Positions 44,403 to 53,633 of a DNA stretch of 64,000 bases are shown here, piece after piece. The translations under genes were made by a program, and so were the position numbers. Below the pieces are notes generated by a model. That model ran no database searches. It was given only the letters and a program-made list of their open reading frames with translations, and was not told the origin of the DNA. The first letter of the stretch is position 1; each line of letters opens with the position of its first letter. Origin of the DNA: Arenibacter sp. 6A1 (lineage in GTDB: Bacteria; Bacteroidota; Bacteroidia; Flavobacteriales; Flavobacteriaceae); the NCBI RefSeq assembly GCF_012272855.1, contig NZ_JAAXCQ010000016.1, forward strand, positions 46,877 through 110,876. The letters are read 5' to 3'.

Positions 44403-47400
44403 ATGAAAGTAAATCGATTTCTACTACCAACGCTGTTGCTGGTGTTTTTCTCTCGGATCTTGATTGCCCAAACTGGTTTGGTTTCGGGTATAATTAAGGA
44501 TGAGAGCGGAGTTCCGCTTCCTGGCGCAAGTATTGTTGTAAAGGGGACAACTAATGGTGTTGTTGCCGGTTTTGACGGTGATTTTAGCATAGAAGTTAAC
44601 AGGGGGGATGTTCTCGTTGTATCTTATTTAGGGTATGCTACCCAGGAGGTTACTGTGGGAGACAAGGTGAAAATAGAAATTACTATGGTGTTGGATGCCT
44701 CTGCTCTTGATGAAGTGGTGGTAACCGCTTTAGGAATTAAAAGAGAGTCCAAAGCTTTGGGATATTCATTGACCCAAGTAGATGGAAGTGAGTTAGCTCA
44801 AGTAAAAACCACCAGTGCTGTAAATTCCTTGCAAGGAAGAGTTGCCGGTGTAAATATTTCTACGAGTAGTTCTGGTGCCTCAGGATCAAGTAGGATAATT
44901 ATTCGTGGAGCAAGTTCGTTGACAGGGAATAATCAACCACTTTATGTGGTTGACGGAATTCCTATTATCAATAATACAAACGGATCTGTTGTTGGGCCTA
45001 CTAATGATGGTACAGGGGATGGAGGAGACGATATTTCCTCGATCAACCCAGATGATATTGAAACAATATCGGTATTAAAAGGAAGTTCTGCCGCCGCTCT
45101 TTATGGTTCCTTGGCGTCTAACGGGGTCATCATGATAACTACAAAATCAGGGAAAGGTAAAAAGGGTTTTGGTGTTGAGTATTCTAGTTCTTATTCTTTT
45201 GAAAAAGTCAATATGGGGCTTTTAAATCTACAAACCACCTATGGTCAAGGAAATCAAGGTTTAAGACCTGGTTATGAGTATGACTTAAACAATAATCCAG
45301 TGGAAATTTCAGATCCTGCTTTAGCTATTGATAATTCTTTTACGTACTCATTGCAATCGTGGGGGGCGAAGTATGATGGCAGCCAAGTGTATAACTGGGA
45401 CGGAGTAAAAAGACCTTACACATACCTAGGCAGTAATTTAGATAAGTTTTATAATACAGGAAAAACGGCTGTAAATACTGTTGCCTTGTCCAATGCCAGC
45501 GAAGATTATAATTATCGATTTTCAGTATCCAATTTAGATAATAAGGATATTTTTCCAGGATCAAATTTGGATAGAAAATCATTGTCATTAAATGCTTCGG
45601 CAAAAATAAATCCTAAATTAACCTCTACGATCAACGCTAAGTATGTAATCGAAAAAGTGCATAACCGTATTAACCTTGGTGACACTCCGGGGAATGCCAA
45701 TACTGTAGCCTACACACTTCCTGGTAATTTGGATATTTATAATTTGAAACCAGGAGCGAATGACCAAGGAACAGAGTTGTTGTTTCAACCTAGTCAGTTT
45801 ATTTCTAATCCGTATTGGGTAGTGAATAATTTTAACAATGATGATAAGAAAAATAGATTTACTGGGTCAACAACATTAAGATATGATATAACGGATTGGC
45901 TTTATGTAAATGGTAGAGCTGGTTTGGACACCTATGATTTGGCTAGACAAAAAGTAACTCCTTACGGAACAGCTTACCGTCCTGCGGGTGAGTTATTGCA
46001 AAGTAAATCTAAATTTACTTCGGTTGATGCAGATTTAATGTTGGGTGTAGAGTTGCCAATTACCGATAAAATATCGACCAATTCTATAGTTGGAGTGAAT
46101 TCTAGAGCAACAACGTTTGAATCACTGAGTGCTTTGGGTAGAGGTTTTATTGTTGTGGGGTTGGAAGATATAAACAACACTACGCTTCCAGAGCCTAAAA
46201 ACGATTATTTTAAAACTGAAACAAGTTCTGTTTATGGTTCTTTTGAAGTTGATTATGATGATTTATTATTTCTAACATTTACGGGGAGAAATGACTGGTT
46301 CTCTACCCTTTCTTTTCCTGATAAAAAGACTCCTAATAATGATTTTTATTGGTCTTTAAGTGGTAGTTATTTGTTAAGTGAAGCTTTAAATTTACCAAAG
46401 GCCATCAACTATGCAAAAGTTAGGGCTAGTTACGCCCAAGTCGCAGGGGGTGCTCAGGATGCCTATGCCCTAAATTTGGATTATGCAATTTCTGGATCAT
46501 TTCAAGGGCAATCTTTTGGCCAGCTAAATGGCAATTCTATTCCTAATCCCAATTTGGTTCCTTTTCAAAAAACGGAATATGAGTTTGGTCTTGAGGGTAG
46601 GTTTTTTGATAGCCGTTTAAATTTGGATATAGCCTATTACGCTAACCAAACCAATAACGACATTGTAAGGGCCGCAGCTTCGCAATCTTCTGGTTTTACC
46701 TCTGCAATTTTAAATATCGGTGAGCTGGAAAATAAGGGAGTTGAGTTATTGATTGGCGGAACACCGTTGAGAACTGAAGATTTCTCTTGGTATACTTCCT
46801 TTAATTTTGGCTTTAATGATAGTAAAATAATAGCTACAGATGAAGAGAATACCCCTATCAATGTTGATGGCAGCCAAACGAGATCTAGAACTGCCATTAT
46901 TTCACATATTGTAGGAGAGCGGTACGGCGTAATTTATGGTTCTTCCTATAAAAGAGATGAAGCAGGTAATATTTTTTATGATAATAGTGGTACAATACCA
47001 AGACCAGTACAGGGAGAAAATAAAATTTTGGGGGAAGGTGTAGCTCCGTATACCTTAGGTTTCTCAAATACCTTTAAATATAAAAATATATCCCTTGGGT
47101 TTTTAATTGATGCCAAATATGGTGGAAGTGTTCACTCTGGAACTAATAGGGAATTAGTACTAAGAGGACTTGATAAAAAAACACTTGAAGGTCGTGAAAA
47201 TGGTTTAGTTGTATCGGGGATAGATGATGCCACAGGGCAGCCTTTTTCTACAACGGTAGAGCCAATAAACTTAAGGACATATTATGGTCGTGTAGGAGAA
47301 GAGAGTTCTGGTATCTCTGAAGAATTTGTATACAGTACTGATTTTATAAAGTTTAGAGAGTTGTCATTATCCTACAATTTGCCAAAAAATGTTTTGGGAA

Positions 47401-47579
47401 AAACTTTTATGAATGATTTGAGATTTTCGTTAATCGGTAGAAATCTATTCTTTATCTCAAAAGATATTAACAACGTTGATCCAGAAGCGGCTTTAAACAA
47501 TCTTAATTCTCAAGGGATTGAGAGATTTGGTGTGCCGGCAACCAGAAGCTTTGGTTTTTCTGTAAATGTTAAATTCTAA
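44403..47579 (+). CDS. susC: SusC/RagA family TonB-dependent outer-membrane transporter
   Basis: A 1058-residue outer-membrane protein. Signal peptide (LLPTLLLVFFSRILIAQ), carboxypeptidase-like regulatory domain (VSGIIKDESGVPLPGASIVVKGTTNG; FDGDFSIEV; LVVSYLGYATQEV) to about residue 95, TonB-box-like LDEVVVTALGI near residue 100, then plug (VNSLQGRVAGVNI; RIIIRGASSLTGNNQPLYVVDGIPI; SINPDDIETISVLKGSSAAALYGSLASNG) and a 22-strand-type barrel ending in aromatic FGFSVNVKF. Imports oligomeric ligands with the SusD partner encoded 12 bases downstream. Context suggests a peptidoglycan-derived or other amino-sugar ligand. Confidence 0.95.
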   Translation: MKVNRFLLPTLLLVFFSRILIAQTGLVSGIIKDESGVPLPGASIVVKGTTNGVVAGFDGDFSIEVNRGDVLVVSYLGYATQEVTVGDKVKIEITMVLDASALDEVVVTALGIKRESKALGYSLTQVDGSELAQVKTTSAVNSLQGRVAGVNISTSSSGASGSSRIIIRGASSLTGNNQPLYVVDGIPIINNTNGSVVGPTNDGTGDGGDDISSINPDDIETISVLKGSSAAALYGSLASNGVIMITTKSGKGKKGFGVEYSSSYSFEKVNMGLLNLQTTYGQGNQGLRPGYEYDLNNNPVEISDPALAIDNSFTYSLQSWGAKYDGSQVYNWDGVKRPYTYLGSNLDKFYNTGKTAVNTVALSNASEDYNYRFSVSNLDNKDIFPGSNLDRKSLSLNASAKINPKLTSTINAKYVIEKVHNRINLGDTPGNANTVAYTLPGNLDIYNLKPGANDQGTELLFQPSQFISNPYWVVNNFNNDDKKNRFTGSTTLRYDITDWLYVNGRAGLDTYDLARQKVTPYGTAYRPAGELLQSKSKFTSVDADLMLGVELPITDKISTNSIVGVNSRATTFESLSALGRGFIVVGLEDINNTTLPEPKNDYFKTETSSVYGSFEVDYDDLLFLTFTGRNDWFSTLSFPDKKTPNNDFYWSLSGSYLLSEALNLPKAINYAKVRASYAQVAGGAQDAYALNLDYAISGSFQGQSFGQLNGNSIPNPNLVPFQKTEYEFGLEGRFFDSRLNLDIAYYANQTNNDIVRAAASQSSGFTSAILNIGELENKGVELLIGGTPLRTEDFSWYTSFNFGFNDSKIIATDEENTPINVDGSQTRSRTAIISHIVGERYGVIYGSSYKRDEAGNIFYDNSGTIPRPVQGENKILGEGVAPYTLGFSNTFKYKNISLGFLIDAKYGGSVHSGTNRELVLRGLDKKTLEGRENGLVVSGIDDATGQPFSTTVEPINLRTYYGRVGEESSGISEEFVYSTDFIKFRELSLSYNLPKNVLGKTFMNDLRFSLIGRNLFFISKDINNVDPEAALNNLNSQGIERFGVPATRSFGFSVNVKF

Positions 47580-47591
47580 AATTGAATTAAA

Positions 47592-49085
47592 ATGAAAATA
47601 AAAAAAATACTTACTGTACTAGCAATAGTTGTATTGGTTGGTTCTTGTGACAAGGGTTATGAAGAGCTTAATGTAAACCCTACAAAACCAACACAACTAG
47701 ATCCTTCAACGAAACTTACTTTTGTTCAGCTATATACTGGCGGAAGTAGTTATGTGGCCTATTTGTTTTGGAATGTTATTCATTTAATGCAGAATATTCA
47801 ACATCTTAACAATACCTCTTATGTGTCCTTTTTATATAAGGAAGGAAACACACATCAGTTTTTCGAAGAGCAATTTTCCAATACTGTTAAGAATATTGTC
47901 GATTTAGAAGCGCAATTAGAAGCAAGTGAGTCGCCTACCGTTGCAACTGATTTGGCAATTGCAAGAATACAAAAGGTTCTTATTTTTAGTAGGTTAACCG
48001 ATATTTATGGTGATATACCTTATAGCGAAGCGGGAAAGGGCTTTTTAGAGGGGATTCGTTTTCCTAAATATGATAAGCAAAGCGACATTTATGCCGATAT
48101 GCTAGCCACTTTAGAAAGTTCAGCGGCTATTTTAAACGCTGGTGGTGCTAGTTCTTACGGCTCGGCAGATCTGTTATATGGTGGGGATGTTCTAAAATGG
48201 AAAAAGTTTGCAAATTCCTTAATGCTTCGTTTAGCGATGAGAATGGTGAAAGTAGATAATGCCGCAGCACAAGCATGGGCTACTAAAGCTATTAGTGGCG
48301 GTGTTATGACCAGTAACGACGATATTGCTTATACGAAATATGAGAATTCTGCAAATGACGGCGGACCTAATGTAAACCCCCTAACAAAATGTTTTACTTC
48401 AAGAGCTCCAACACAAGTGAAAATTTCTAAAACGTTAATGGACTTCATGAAAGATAGAAACGACCCACGGGTTTCTGTGTTATTTTCTACCGTAGATGGG
48501 GACACAGATCCTGCATTACAATTTGGTCAAGATATTAACAATCCGGAAAGAGGTGTTGCAAACTCAAAACCAAATATTAATATTTTTGGTGGCTCTGGCG
48601 TCGTAATTTATGATGCTCCTTTTTTCTTCCAGACGTATGCTGAAGTTGAGTTTATGTTAGCTGAAGCTGCGGAACGATGGAATTTGGCAGATGGTGATGT
48701 GGAAGGACATTACAACGCAGGAGTAACTGCGGCCATGGAATATTTGGCATTATACGGTCACGGGGTTAATATAACACCAACTGAAATTAGTGATTACTTG
48801 GCAGCAAATCCTTTTGATCCTACAGAAGCATTAAAAATGATAAATGAACAATATTGGGTTGCCACTTTTGGAAACGGATTAGAAACATTTTCGAATTGGA
48901 AGCGATCGGGGTATCCTGAATTAGTTCCTGCGGAAGTAGCAACAACTCTTACTGGAGGTAAAATACCAAGAAGATTACCTTATCCTGGTTCCGAAAAACT
49001 AAATAATCCTAAAAATGTCGAAGCGGCAATATCGCAGCAGGGCGGTGATGGTCTGCTTACCAGAATGTGGTGGGATAAAGAGTAA
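47592..49085 (+). CDS. susD: SusD/RagB family surface lipoprotein
   Basis: A 497-residue lipoprotein (signal peptide ending LVGSCDKG, lipobox Cys19) that covers the SusC barrel and binds the ligand at the cell surface. Recognisable family parts are YEELNVNPTKPTQ at the N-terminus, KVLIFSRLTDIYGDIPYSEAG near residue 125, KWKKFANSLMLRLAMRM near residue 212 and AEVEFMLAEAAERW near residue 350, with the C-terminal RRLPYPGSEKLNNPKNVEAA. This belongs to the SusD-like subgroup that often pairs with short PULs. Directly follows susC; a hairpin after it may reduce expression of downstream genes. Confidence 0.95.
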   Translation: MKIKKILTVLAIVVLVGSCDKGYEELNVNPTKPTQLDPSTKLTFVQLYTGGSSYVAYLFWNVIHLMQNIQHLNNTSYVSFLYKEGNTHQFFEEQFSNTVKNIVDLEAQLEASESPTVATDLAIARIQKVLIFSRLTDIYGDIPYSEAGKGFLEGIRFPKYDKQSDIYADMLATLESSAAILNAGGASSYGSADLLYGGDVLKWKKFANSLMLRLAMRMVKVDNAAAQAWATKAISGGVMTSNDDIAYTKYENSANDGGPNVNPLTKCFTSRAPTQVKISKTLMDFMKDRNDPRVSVLFSTVDGDTDPALQFGQDINNPERGVANSKPNINIFGGSGVVIYDAPFFFQTYAEVEFMLAEAAERWNLADGDVEGHYNAGVTAAMEYLALYGHGVNITPTEISDYLAANPFDPTEALKMINEQYWVATFGNGLETFSNWKRSGYPELVPAEVATTLTGGKIPRRLPYPGSEKLNNPKNVEAAISQQGGDGLLTRMWWDKE

Positions 49086-49139
49086 GAAAGTTAAAGAAAC
49101 TTAAGTTGCCTTACTTATACTTTTTAATGAATAATATTA

Positions 49140-49178
49140 ATGCCACTTGTCTACAGATCAAATGTTGATGAGTGGCAT
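49140..49178 (+). terminator. hairpin after susD
   Basis: ATGCCACT / AGTGGCAT with a nested ATCAA/TTGAT stem in the loop, 55 bases after the susD stop. Probably an attenuator that lowers read-through from the highly expressed susCD into the inner-membrane and enzyme genes. Confidence 0.5.
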
Positions 49179-49351
49179 AATTATAATTGATTCCCCAAAA
49201 AATTAAAGAACTATTATAAAGAATTGGGCGGAATAAATTGTTCGAATGAAAAGTTGGATTCATTTGAACATCTAGAAGACTAAAAAGACCTGTTTATTTC
49301 TGAAAAACTCTAGTAGGTCATATTTGGAAACACTAAAAAAAAAATAAAAGT

Positions 49352-50812
49352 TTGAACCCTATACTTATACTTTGTGTCTTAGTAATTTATTTTGGAATGC
49401 TAATGACAATTTCCTATTTCACCTCTAAGAAAAGAAGCGATGAAACCTATTTTACAGGAGACCGACAATCTCCATGGTTTTTGGTGGCATTCGGTATGGT
49501 CGGTGCGGGCCTTTCCGGGGTTACTTTCGTTTCCTTGCCAGGAATGGTAGGGAATAACAGTTTCTACTTTTACCAATTTATACTGGGTAATGTAGTAGGT
49601 TATTTTTTCATTACGTTTGTGTTGATACCGCTTTATTTTCGGTTAAGATTAGTGTCTATTTATTCCTATCTAGAAGAAAGGTACGGGAAGAAAACCTATA
49701 AGACAGGATCATTGTTCTTTTTGGTGTCTCAATCCTTTGGTGCCGCCTTGCGATTATTGTTGGCGGCAAAAATTCTTCAATTTGCCTTTTTTGACAAGTT
49801 TAATATTCCGTTTTTTTTATCGGTTATAATTATTTTACTTTTAGTTTGGTTCTATACCAACAAATCAGGGATAAAAACTATCGTGTGGACTGATACCATG
49901 CAAACCACTTTTTTGATATTAGGAGCCGTTATAACTATTTACACCATAATTACAACTTTAAATTTATCTTATGGGGAATCTGTTCAACAAGTGATTCATC
50001 ATAAGTATTTTGAAGTTTTTAATTGGGACCATAAATCGAGTAATAACTTTTATAAACAATTTATTGCGGGGGTTCTGGTAGCCATTGGAATGATAGGCCT
50101 AGATCAGAATATGATGCAAAAAACATTGACGTGTAAGAATAAATGGGATGCTCAAAAAAACACCTTGACCTATAGTTTAATACTTGCGGTTACACAATTC
50201 TTGTTTATGGGGCTTGGTGTGTTATTGTATATTTATGCTGAAAATAAGGGCATATCCCTAACTATAGGTGATAATGGCCAACTCTTGGATACAGATACGT
50301 TGTTTCCTGATTTGGCATTGAATCATCTTGGATTATTTGCAGGAATGTTTTTTTTGTTAGGAATTATAGCAGCTTCTTTTTCAAGCGTAGATTCGGCCCT
50401 AACGGCTCTTACCACTTCCTTTACATATGATTTTCTGGACATATCCGATAAATCCCATAAGGAAAAGAAAAGACTTAAAAACTGGGTGTTAGTAGGATTT
50501 TCTGTTGTAATATTTATAATTATTATGTTGTTCGCAAACAGTAGGGGGGATGTCATTTCTCTTATATTCAATGTGGCGGGGTATACCTATGGTCCACTCC
50601 TAGGACTATATTTATTAGGGATGTTTACAAAAATAAATATCAAGGATAAGTTGGTGCCGTTTATCTGTGTAATAGCTCCAATAGCTACCTATCTCCTGAG
50701 TACCTATTTTAAAAAGAGTTGGGATTTCGATTTTGGTTTTTTAAGTATAGCAGTGAATGCTAGCTTAACGGTCGTTGGTCTGATATTGATTAAGGAAAAA
50801 ACTAAAAGATAA
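49352..50812 (+). CDS. sodium:solute symporter (SSS family), MurNAc-locus type
   Basis: A 486-residue inner-membrane symporter with about 13 helices. The SSS features are YFTGDRQSPWFLVAFGMVGAGLSGVTFVSLPGM near residues 34-66, IYSYLEERYGKKTYKTGSLF, and the AASFSSVDSALTALTTSFTYDFLDI region near residue 346 (sodium site 2 with the conserved Ser residues). Start is TTG; the only nearby ATG would cut the first helix. Position between susCD and the NamZ-type gene suggests it takes MurNAc or a muropeptide sugar from periplasm to cytoplasm, taking the role that MurP has in E. coli; substrate is inferred. It is not closely similar to the acetate-type SSS protein at 36-37.7 kb. Confidence 0.88.
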   Translation: MNPILILCVLVIYFGMLMTISYFTSKKRSDETYFTGDRQSPWFLVAFGMVGAGLSGVTFVSLPGMVGNNSFYFYQFILGNVVGYFFITFVLIPLYFRLRLVSIYSYLEERYGKKTYKTGSLFFLVSQSFGAALRLLLAAKILQFAFFDKFNIPFFLSVIIILLLVWFYTNKSGIKTIVWTDTMQTTFLILGAVITIYTIITTLNLSYGESVQQVIHHKYFEVFNWDHKSSNNFYKQFIAGVLVAIGMIGLDQNMMQKTLTCKNKWDAQKNTLTYSLILAVTQFLFMGLGVLLYIYAENKGISLTIGDNGQLLDTDTLFPDLALNHLGLFAGMFFLLGIIAASFSSVDSALTALTTSFTYDFLDISDKSHKEKKRLKNWVLVGFSVVIFIIIMLFANSRGDVISLIFNVAGYTYGPLLGLYLLGMFTKINIKDKLVPFICVIAPIATYLLSTYFKKSWDFDFGFLSIAVNASLTVVGLILIKEKTKR

Positions 50813-51079
50813 AACTTGATTTATAATAATTGTCCATCTAGAATGATAAAGAATAAATGTGCTTTTGCTTAGTAGTAATAACAACAACTATTGCCGTACA
50901 ATTATTCGGCACAAATTAGAAGGCGGCTGATAATAGCGTAATAGTACTAGGGATATAACCAGAATAAATCTAAGGTTCTTGAAAACCCTAAAAGCGAAAC
51001 CGAATCATGCCAACCCAGGTATTGGGGACCCGATAAACCAAAGATAAAAATACATTATTAGGAATTAAAACCATTTAAA

Positions 51080-52321
51080 ATGAAGGTTACTAAAATTTTA
51101 AGAAGCAATTTTTTTGCATTTTTAATATGCGCTATTTTTTCATTGATTGGCTGTGGACAAGCTGTCAAAAAAGTAGAACAGATAACTAGTACGGATAAAG
51201 AACATATTGTAGTTGGGGCAAATCGAACGGAAAAATATTTGCCTCAATTAAAAGGAAAGAATATTGGGATAGTTGCCAATAACACCTCTGTAATTTTTAA
51301 AGACTATGAGGGAAGGGAGCCATATATTCACCTTGTAGATTCTTTATTGTCTCTTAACATAAATATTGTTAAGGTTTTTGCTCCTGAACATGGTTTTCGA
51401 GGTAAAGCGGATGCGGGAGAGGTCATAGTGGATTCTAGAGACGCTAAAACAAATTTGCCTGTTGTTTCGCTTTATGGAAGTAATGTAAAGCCTACTGCAG
51501 AGCAATTACGTGGTATTGATGCCGTGATGTTCGATATTCAGGATGTAGGAGTTCGATTCTATACTTATCTATCTACAATGCATTATATCATGGAAGCATG
51601 TGCAGAGAATGGTATTCCTGTTATAGTTTTAGATAGACCAAACCCTAATGGACATTATATTGATGGCCCAGTTGTGGAGAAAGGCTATGAAAGTTTTGTA
51701 GGGCTTCATCCTGTACCAATTGTCTATGGCATGACCATCGGGGAGTACGCAAAAATGATAAATGGGGAAAAATGGCTTCATGAAGGACTTCAGTGCGATT
51801 TAACGGTTATTCCATTAGTAGGTTATACTTATAATTCATCTTATAGTCTTCCTTTGAGGCCTTCACCTAATCTGCCAAATGATAAAGCTATTAATCTCTA
51901 CGCGAGTCTTTGTTTGTTCGAGGGTACCAATGTGAGTTGTGGGAGAGGCACTGAAAGGCAGTTTCAGATATTTGGTTCCCCATATCTCCTTGGGGATACT
52001 TATGATTTTACATTTGTACCTAAACCGAATTTTGGTTCGAAAACACCAAAATATATGAACGAAGAATGTTTTGGATTGGATCTTACAAAAACGGAGAATT
52101 TAGATAGGTTAAATTTCACTTGGCTTTTAGAAGCATACAATGGTACAAATCCAAAAGATAAGTTTTTCAATAATAACAAACACTTTGATAGATTGGCAGG
52201 AACACCAAAATTAAAAGAGCAAATAATACAGGGAAAATCTATTGAAGAAATTAGAGCTACTTGGAATAAGGGTCTTGAAGAATTTAAAAATATTAGGGAT
52301 AAGTATTTAATGTATCAATAA
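51080..52321 (+). CDS. namZ: NamZ-type exo-beta-N-acetylmuramidase lipoprotein (DUF1343)
   Basis: DUF1343 proteins were identified as exo-lytic beta-N-acetylmuramidases (NamZ, GH171) that release MurNAc from non-reducing ends of peptidoglycan fragments. The 413-residue protein has a lipobox (SLIGC, Cys25), so it is anchored in the outer membrane. Conserved blocks are FAPEHGFRG (E103, H104), MFDIQDVGVRFYTYLSTM near residue 153, IVLDRPNPNGHYIDGPVVE near residue 190 and LRPSPNLPNDKAINLYASLCLFEGTNVSCGRGTERQFQIFG near residue 260. It lies between the SSS symporter and murQ. I use the symbol namZ on family grounds. Confidence 0.88.
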   Translation: MKVTKILRSNFFAFLICAIFSLIGCGQAVKKVEQITSTDKEHIVVGANRTEKYLPQLKGKNIGIVANNTSVIFKDYEGREPYIHLVDSLLSLNINIVKVFAPEHGFRGKADAGEVIVDSRDAKTNLPVVSLYGSNVKPTAEQLRGIDAVMFDIQDVGVRFYTYLSTMHYIMEACAENGIPVIVLDRPNPNGHYIDGPVVEKGYESFVGLHPVPIVYGMTIGEYAKMINGEKWLHEGLQCDLTVIPLVGYTYNSSYSLPLRPSPNLPNDKAINLYASLCLFEGTNVSCGRGTERQFQIFGSPYLLGDTYDFTFVPKPNFGSKTPKYMNEECFGLDLTKTENLDRLNFTWLLEAYNGTNPKDKFFNNNKHFDRLAGTPKLKEQIIQGKSIEEIRATWNKGLEEFKNIRDKYLMYQ

Positions 52322-52778
52322 TCATAAAATTGCATGGCTGCTAGTAATAATCATAAGTAATGAGTATGGACACACTAAAAAAAATAATTTCGACACAAGC
52401 TTTGGCTACTTTGAAAATTGTACGGGTCACACTCACAGTATCATTCAGTTATGCTACTACGGCTGTTGTTTAATTCAAAATTATGACCATGTAATGATAG
52501 CTTGTTTTTTCAATAAATCCTTTGGAGTTTGATATAGTATTGCCTTGAGCTACATTTATTGTAAAACTTAGGATTAGGAAAGATTCTATGTAATCATCGA
52601 TGTTATGGACTACATAGAATTAAAAATAGAATTACTTTTGCTCATTACTTATTGGTAAAACACAATCGTTGTCAGCATAAAATGTAGGTTCTTTATTAAG
52701 TTGGCGAACCTTTACCTTTAGAAGGATTAAAGTGCAAGGCAACAACATTTAATATCAAACAATACAATTATATCAAGT
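52322..52778. other. intergenic region between namZ and murQ
   Basis: About 457 bases. It contains a perfect 10-base inverted repeat (see separate entry), a TACTTTTG box at 52633-52640 that could be a -7 element, and a 37-codon open frame (52360-52473) with no visible similarity or convincing ribosome binding site, which I do not call a gene. Confidence 0.5.
52583..52620. repeat. perfect inverted repeat upstream of murQ
   Basis: ATTCTATGTA / TACATAGAAT, 10 perfect pairs, 18-base spacer containing ATCGAT. It precedes a TAnnTTTG box by 12 bases. It could be an operator, a terminator of the namZ transcript, or both. Confidence 0.5.
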
Positions 52779-53588
52779 ATGTCAAATTATAAAAAAATTA
52801 CCGAATCATCATCCAATTATACAAATCTGGAAATGATGGATACGGATACCATTCTCACCAGTATTAATGAGGAGGATAAAAAAATTGCCGCGGCGGTAGA
52901 AAGGGAAATACCGGCAATCACAAAATTGGTAGATGGCTTGGTGGAAAGATTCAATAAAGGAGGGCGTTTGTTTTATATCGGGGCAGGGACCAGTGGCCGA
53001 CTAGGGATATTAGACGCCTCTGAAATTCCACCTACTTTCGGTTTACCTCATGATAGGGTCATAGGAATTATTGCCGGAGGGGATACCGCTATTAGGAAAG
53101 CAGTAGAAAATGCAGAGGATGATTGGAAACAGGCCTGGAGCGATTTAAAGGCCTTTGATATAAATGAAAATGATACGGTAGTAGGTATTGCCGCTTCGGG
53201 GACCACTCCTTACGTTATTGGAGGTGTTAAAGAAGCTTTGGAGAACGGCATTTTGACGGCTTGTGTTACCAATAACCCAGGCTCTCCCCTTACTCAGGCC
53301 GTAGAAATCCCTATTGCCGTTAACGTAGGACCCGAATTTGTAACTGGTAGTACACGGATGAAAAGCGGGACTTCCCAAAAATTGGTGTTGAATATGATCA
53401 CTACAGCCCTCATGATCAGAATAGGACGGGTGAAGGGGAATAAAATGGTGAATATGCAACTTAGCAATATAAAATTGGTAGACCGTGGAGTCCGATTTTT
53501 AATGGATGAATTAAAAATAGAGTACCAAGAGGCCGAAATTCTTTTGAAAAAATACGGGTCGGTGAAAGCCGCTATGGATGCCCAATAA
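52779..53588 (+). CDS. murQ: N-acetylmuramic acid 6-phosphate etherase
   Basis: MurQ cleaves the lactyl ether of MurNAc-6-P, giving GlcNAc-6-P and D-lactate, in the cytoplasm. 269 residues, shorter than the roughly 298 of E. coli MurQ because the C-terminal extension is reduced, which is usual in Bacteroidota. The SIS domain motif YIGAGTSGRLGILDASEIPPTFG contains the catalytic Glu82; a second acidic residue expected in the active site is E113 (VENAED). The block GPEFVTGSTRMKSGTSQKLVLNMITTA near residues 187-213 is typical. It is the last gene of the rightward arm of the salvage locus and probably has an additional promoter of its own. Confidence 0.96.
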   Translation: MSNYKKITESSSNYTNLEMMDTDTILTSINEEDKKIAAAVEREIPAITKLVDGLVERFNKGGRLFYIGAGTSGRLGILDASEIPPTFGLPHDRVIGIIAGGDTAIRKAVENAEDDWKQAWSDLKAFDINENDTVVGIAASGTTPYVIGGVKEALENGILTACVTNNPGSPLTQAVEIPIAVNVGPEFVTGSTRMKSGTSQKLVLNMITTALMIRIGRVKGNKMVNMQLSNIKLVDRGVRFLMDELKIEYQEAEILLKKYGSVKAAMDAQ

Positions 53589-53633
53589 AAGAAAAATTTT
53601 GGAGTTTTTATAACAAGGAACCGGCCAAGGACG

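Noticed and set aside
52360..52473. 37-codon ORF between namZ and murQ
   Set aside because: No ribosome binding site, composition not distinctive, no recognisable motif; probably chance.
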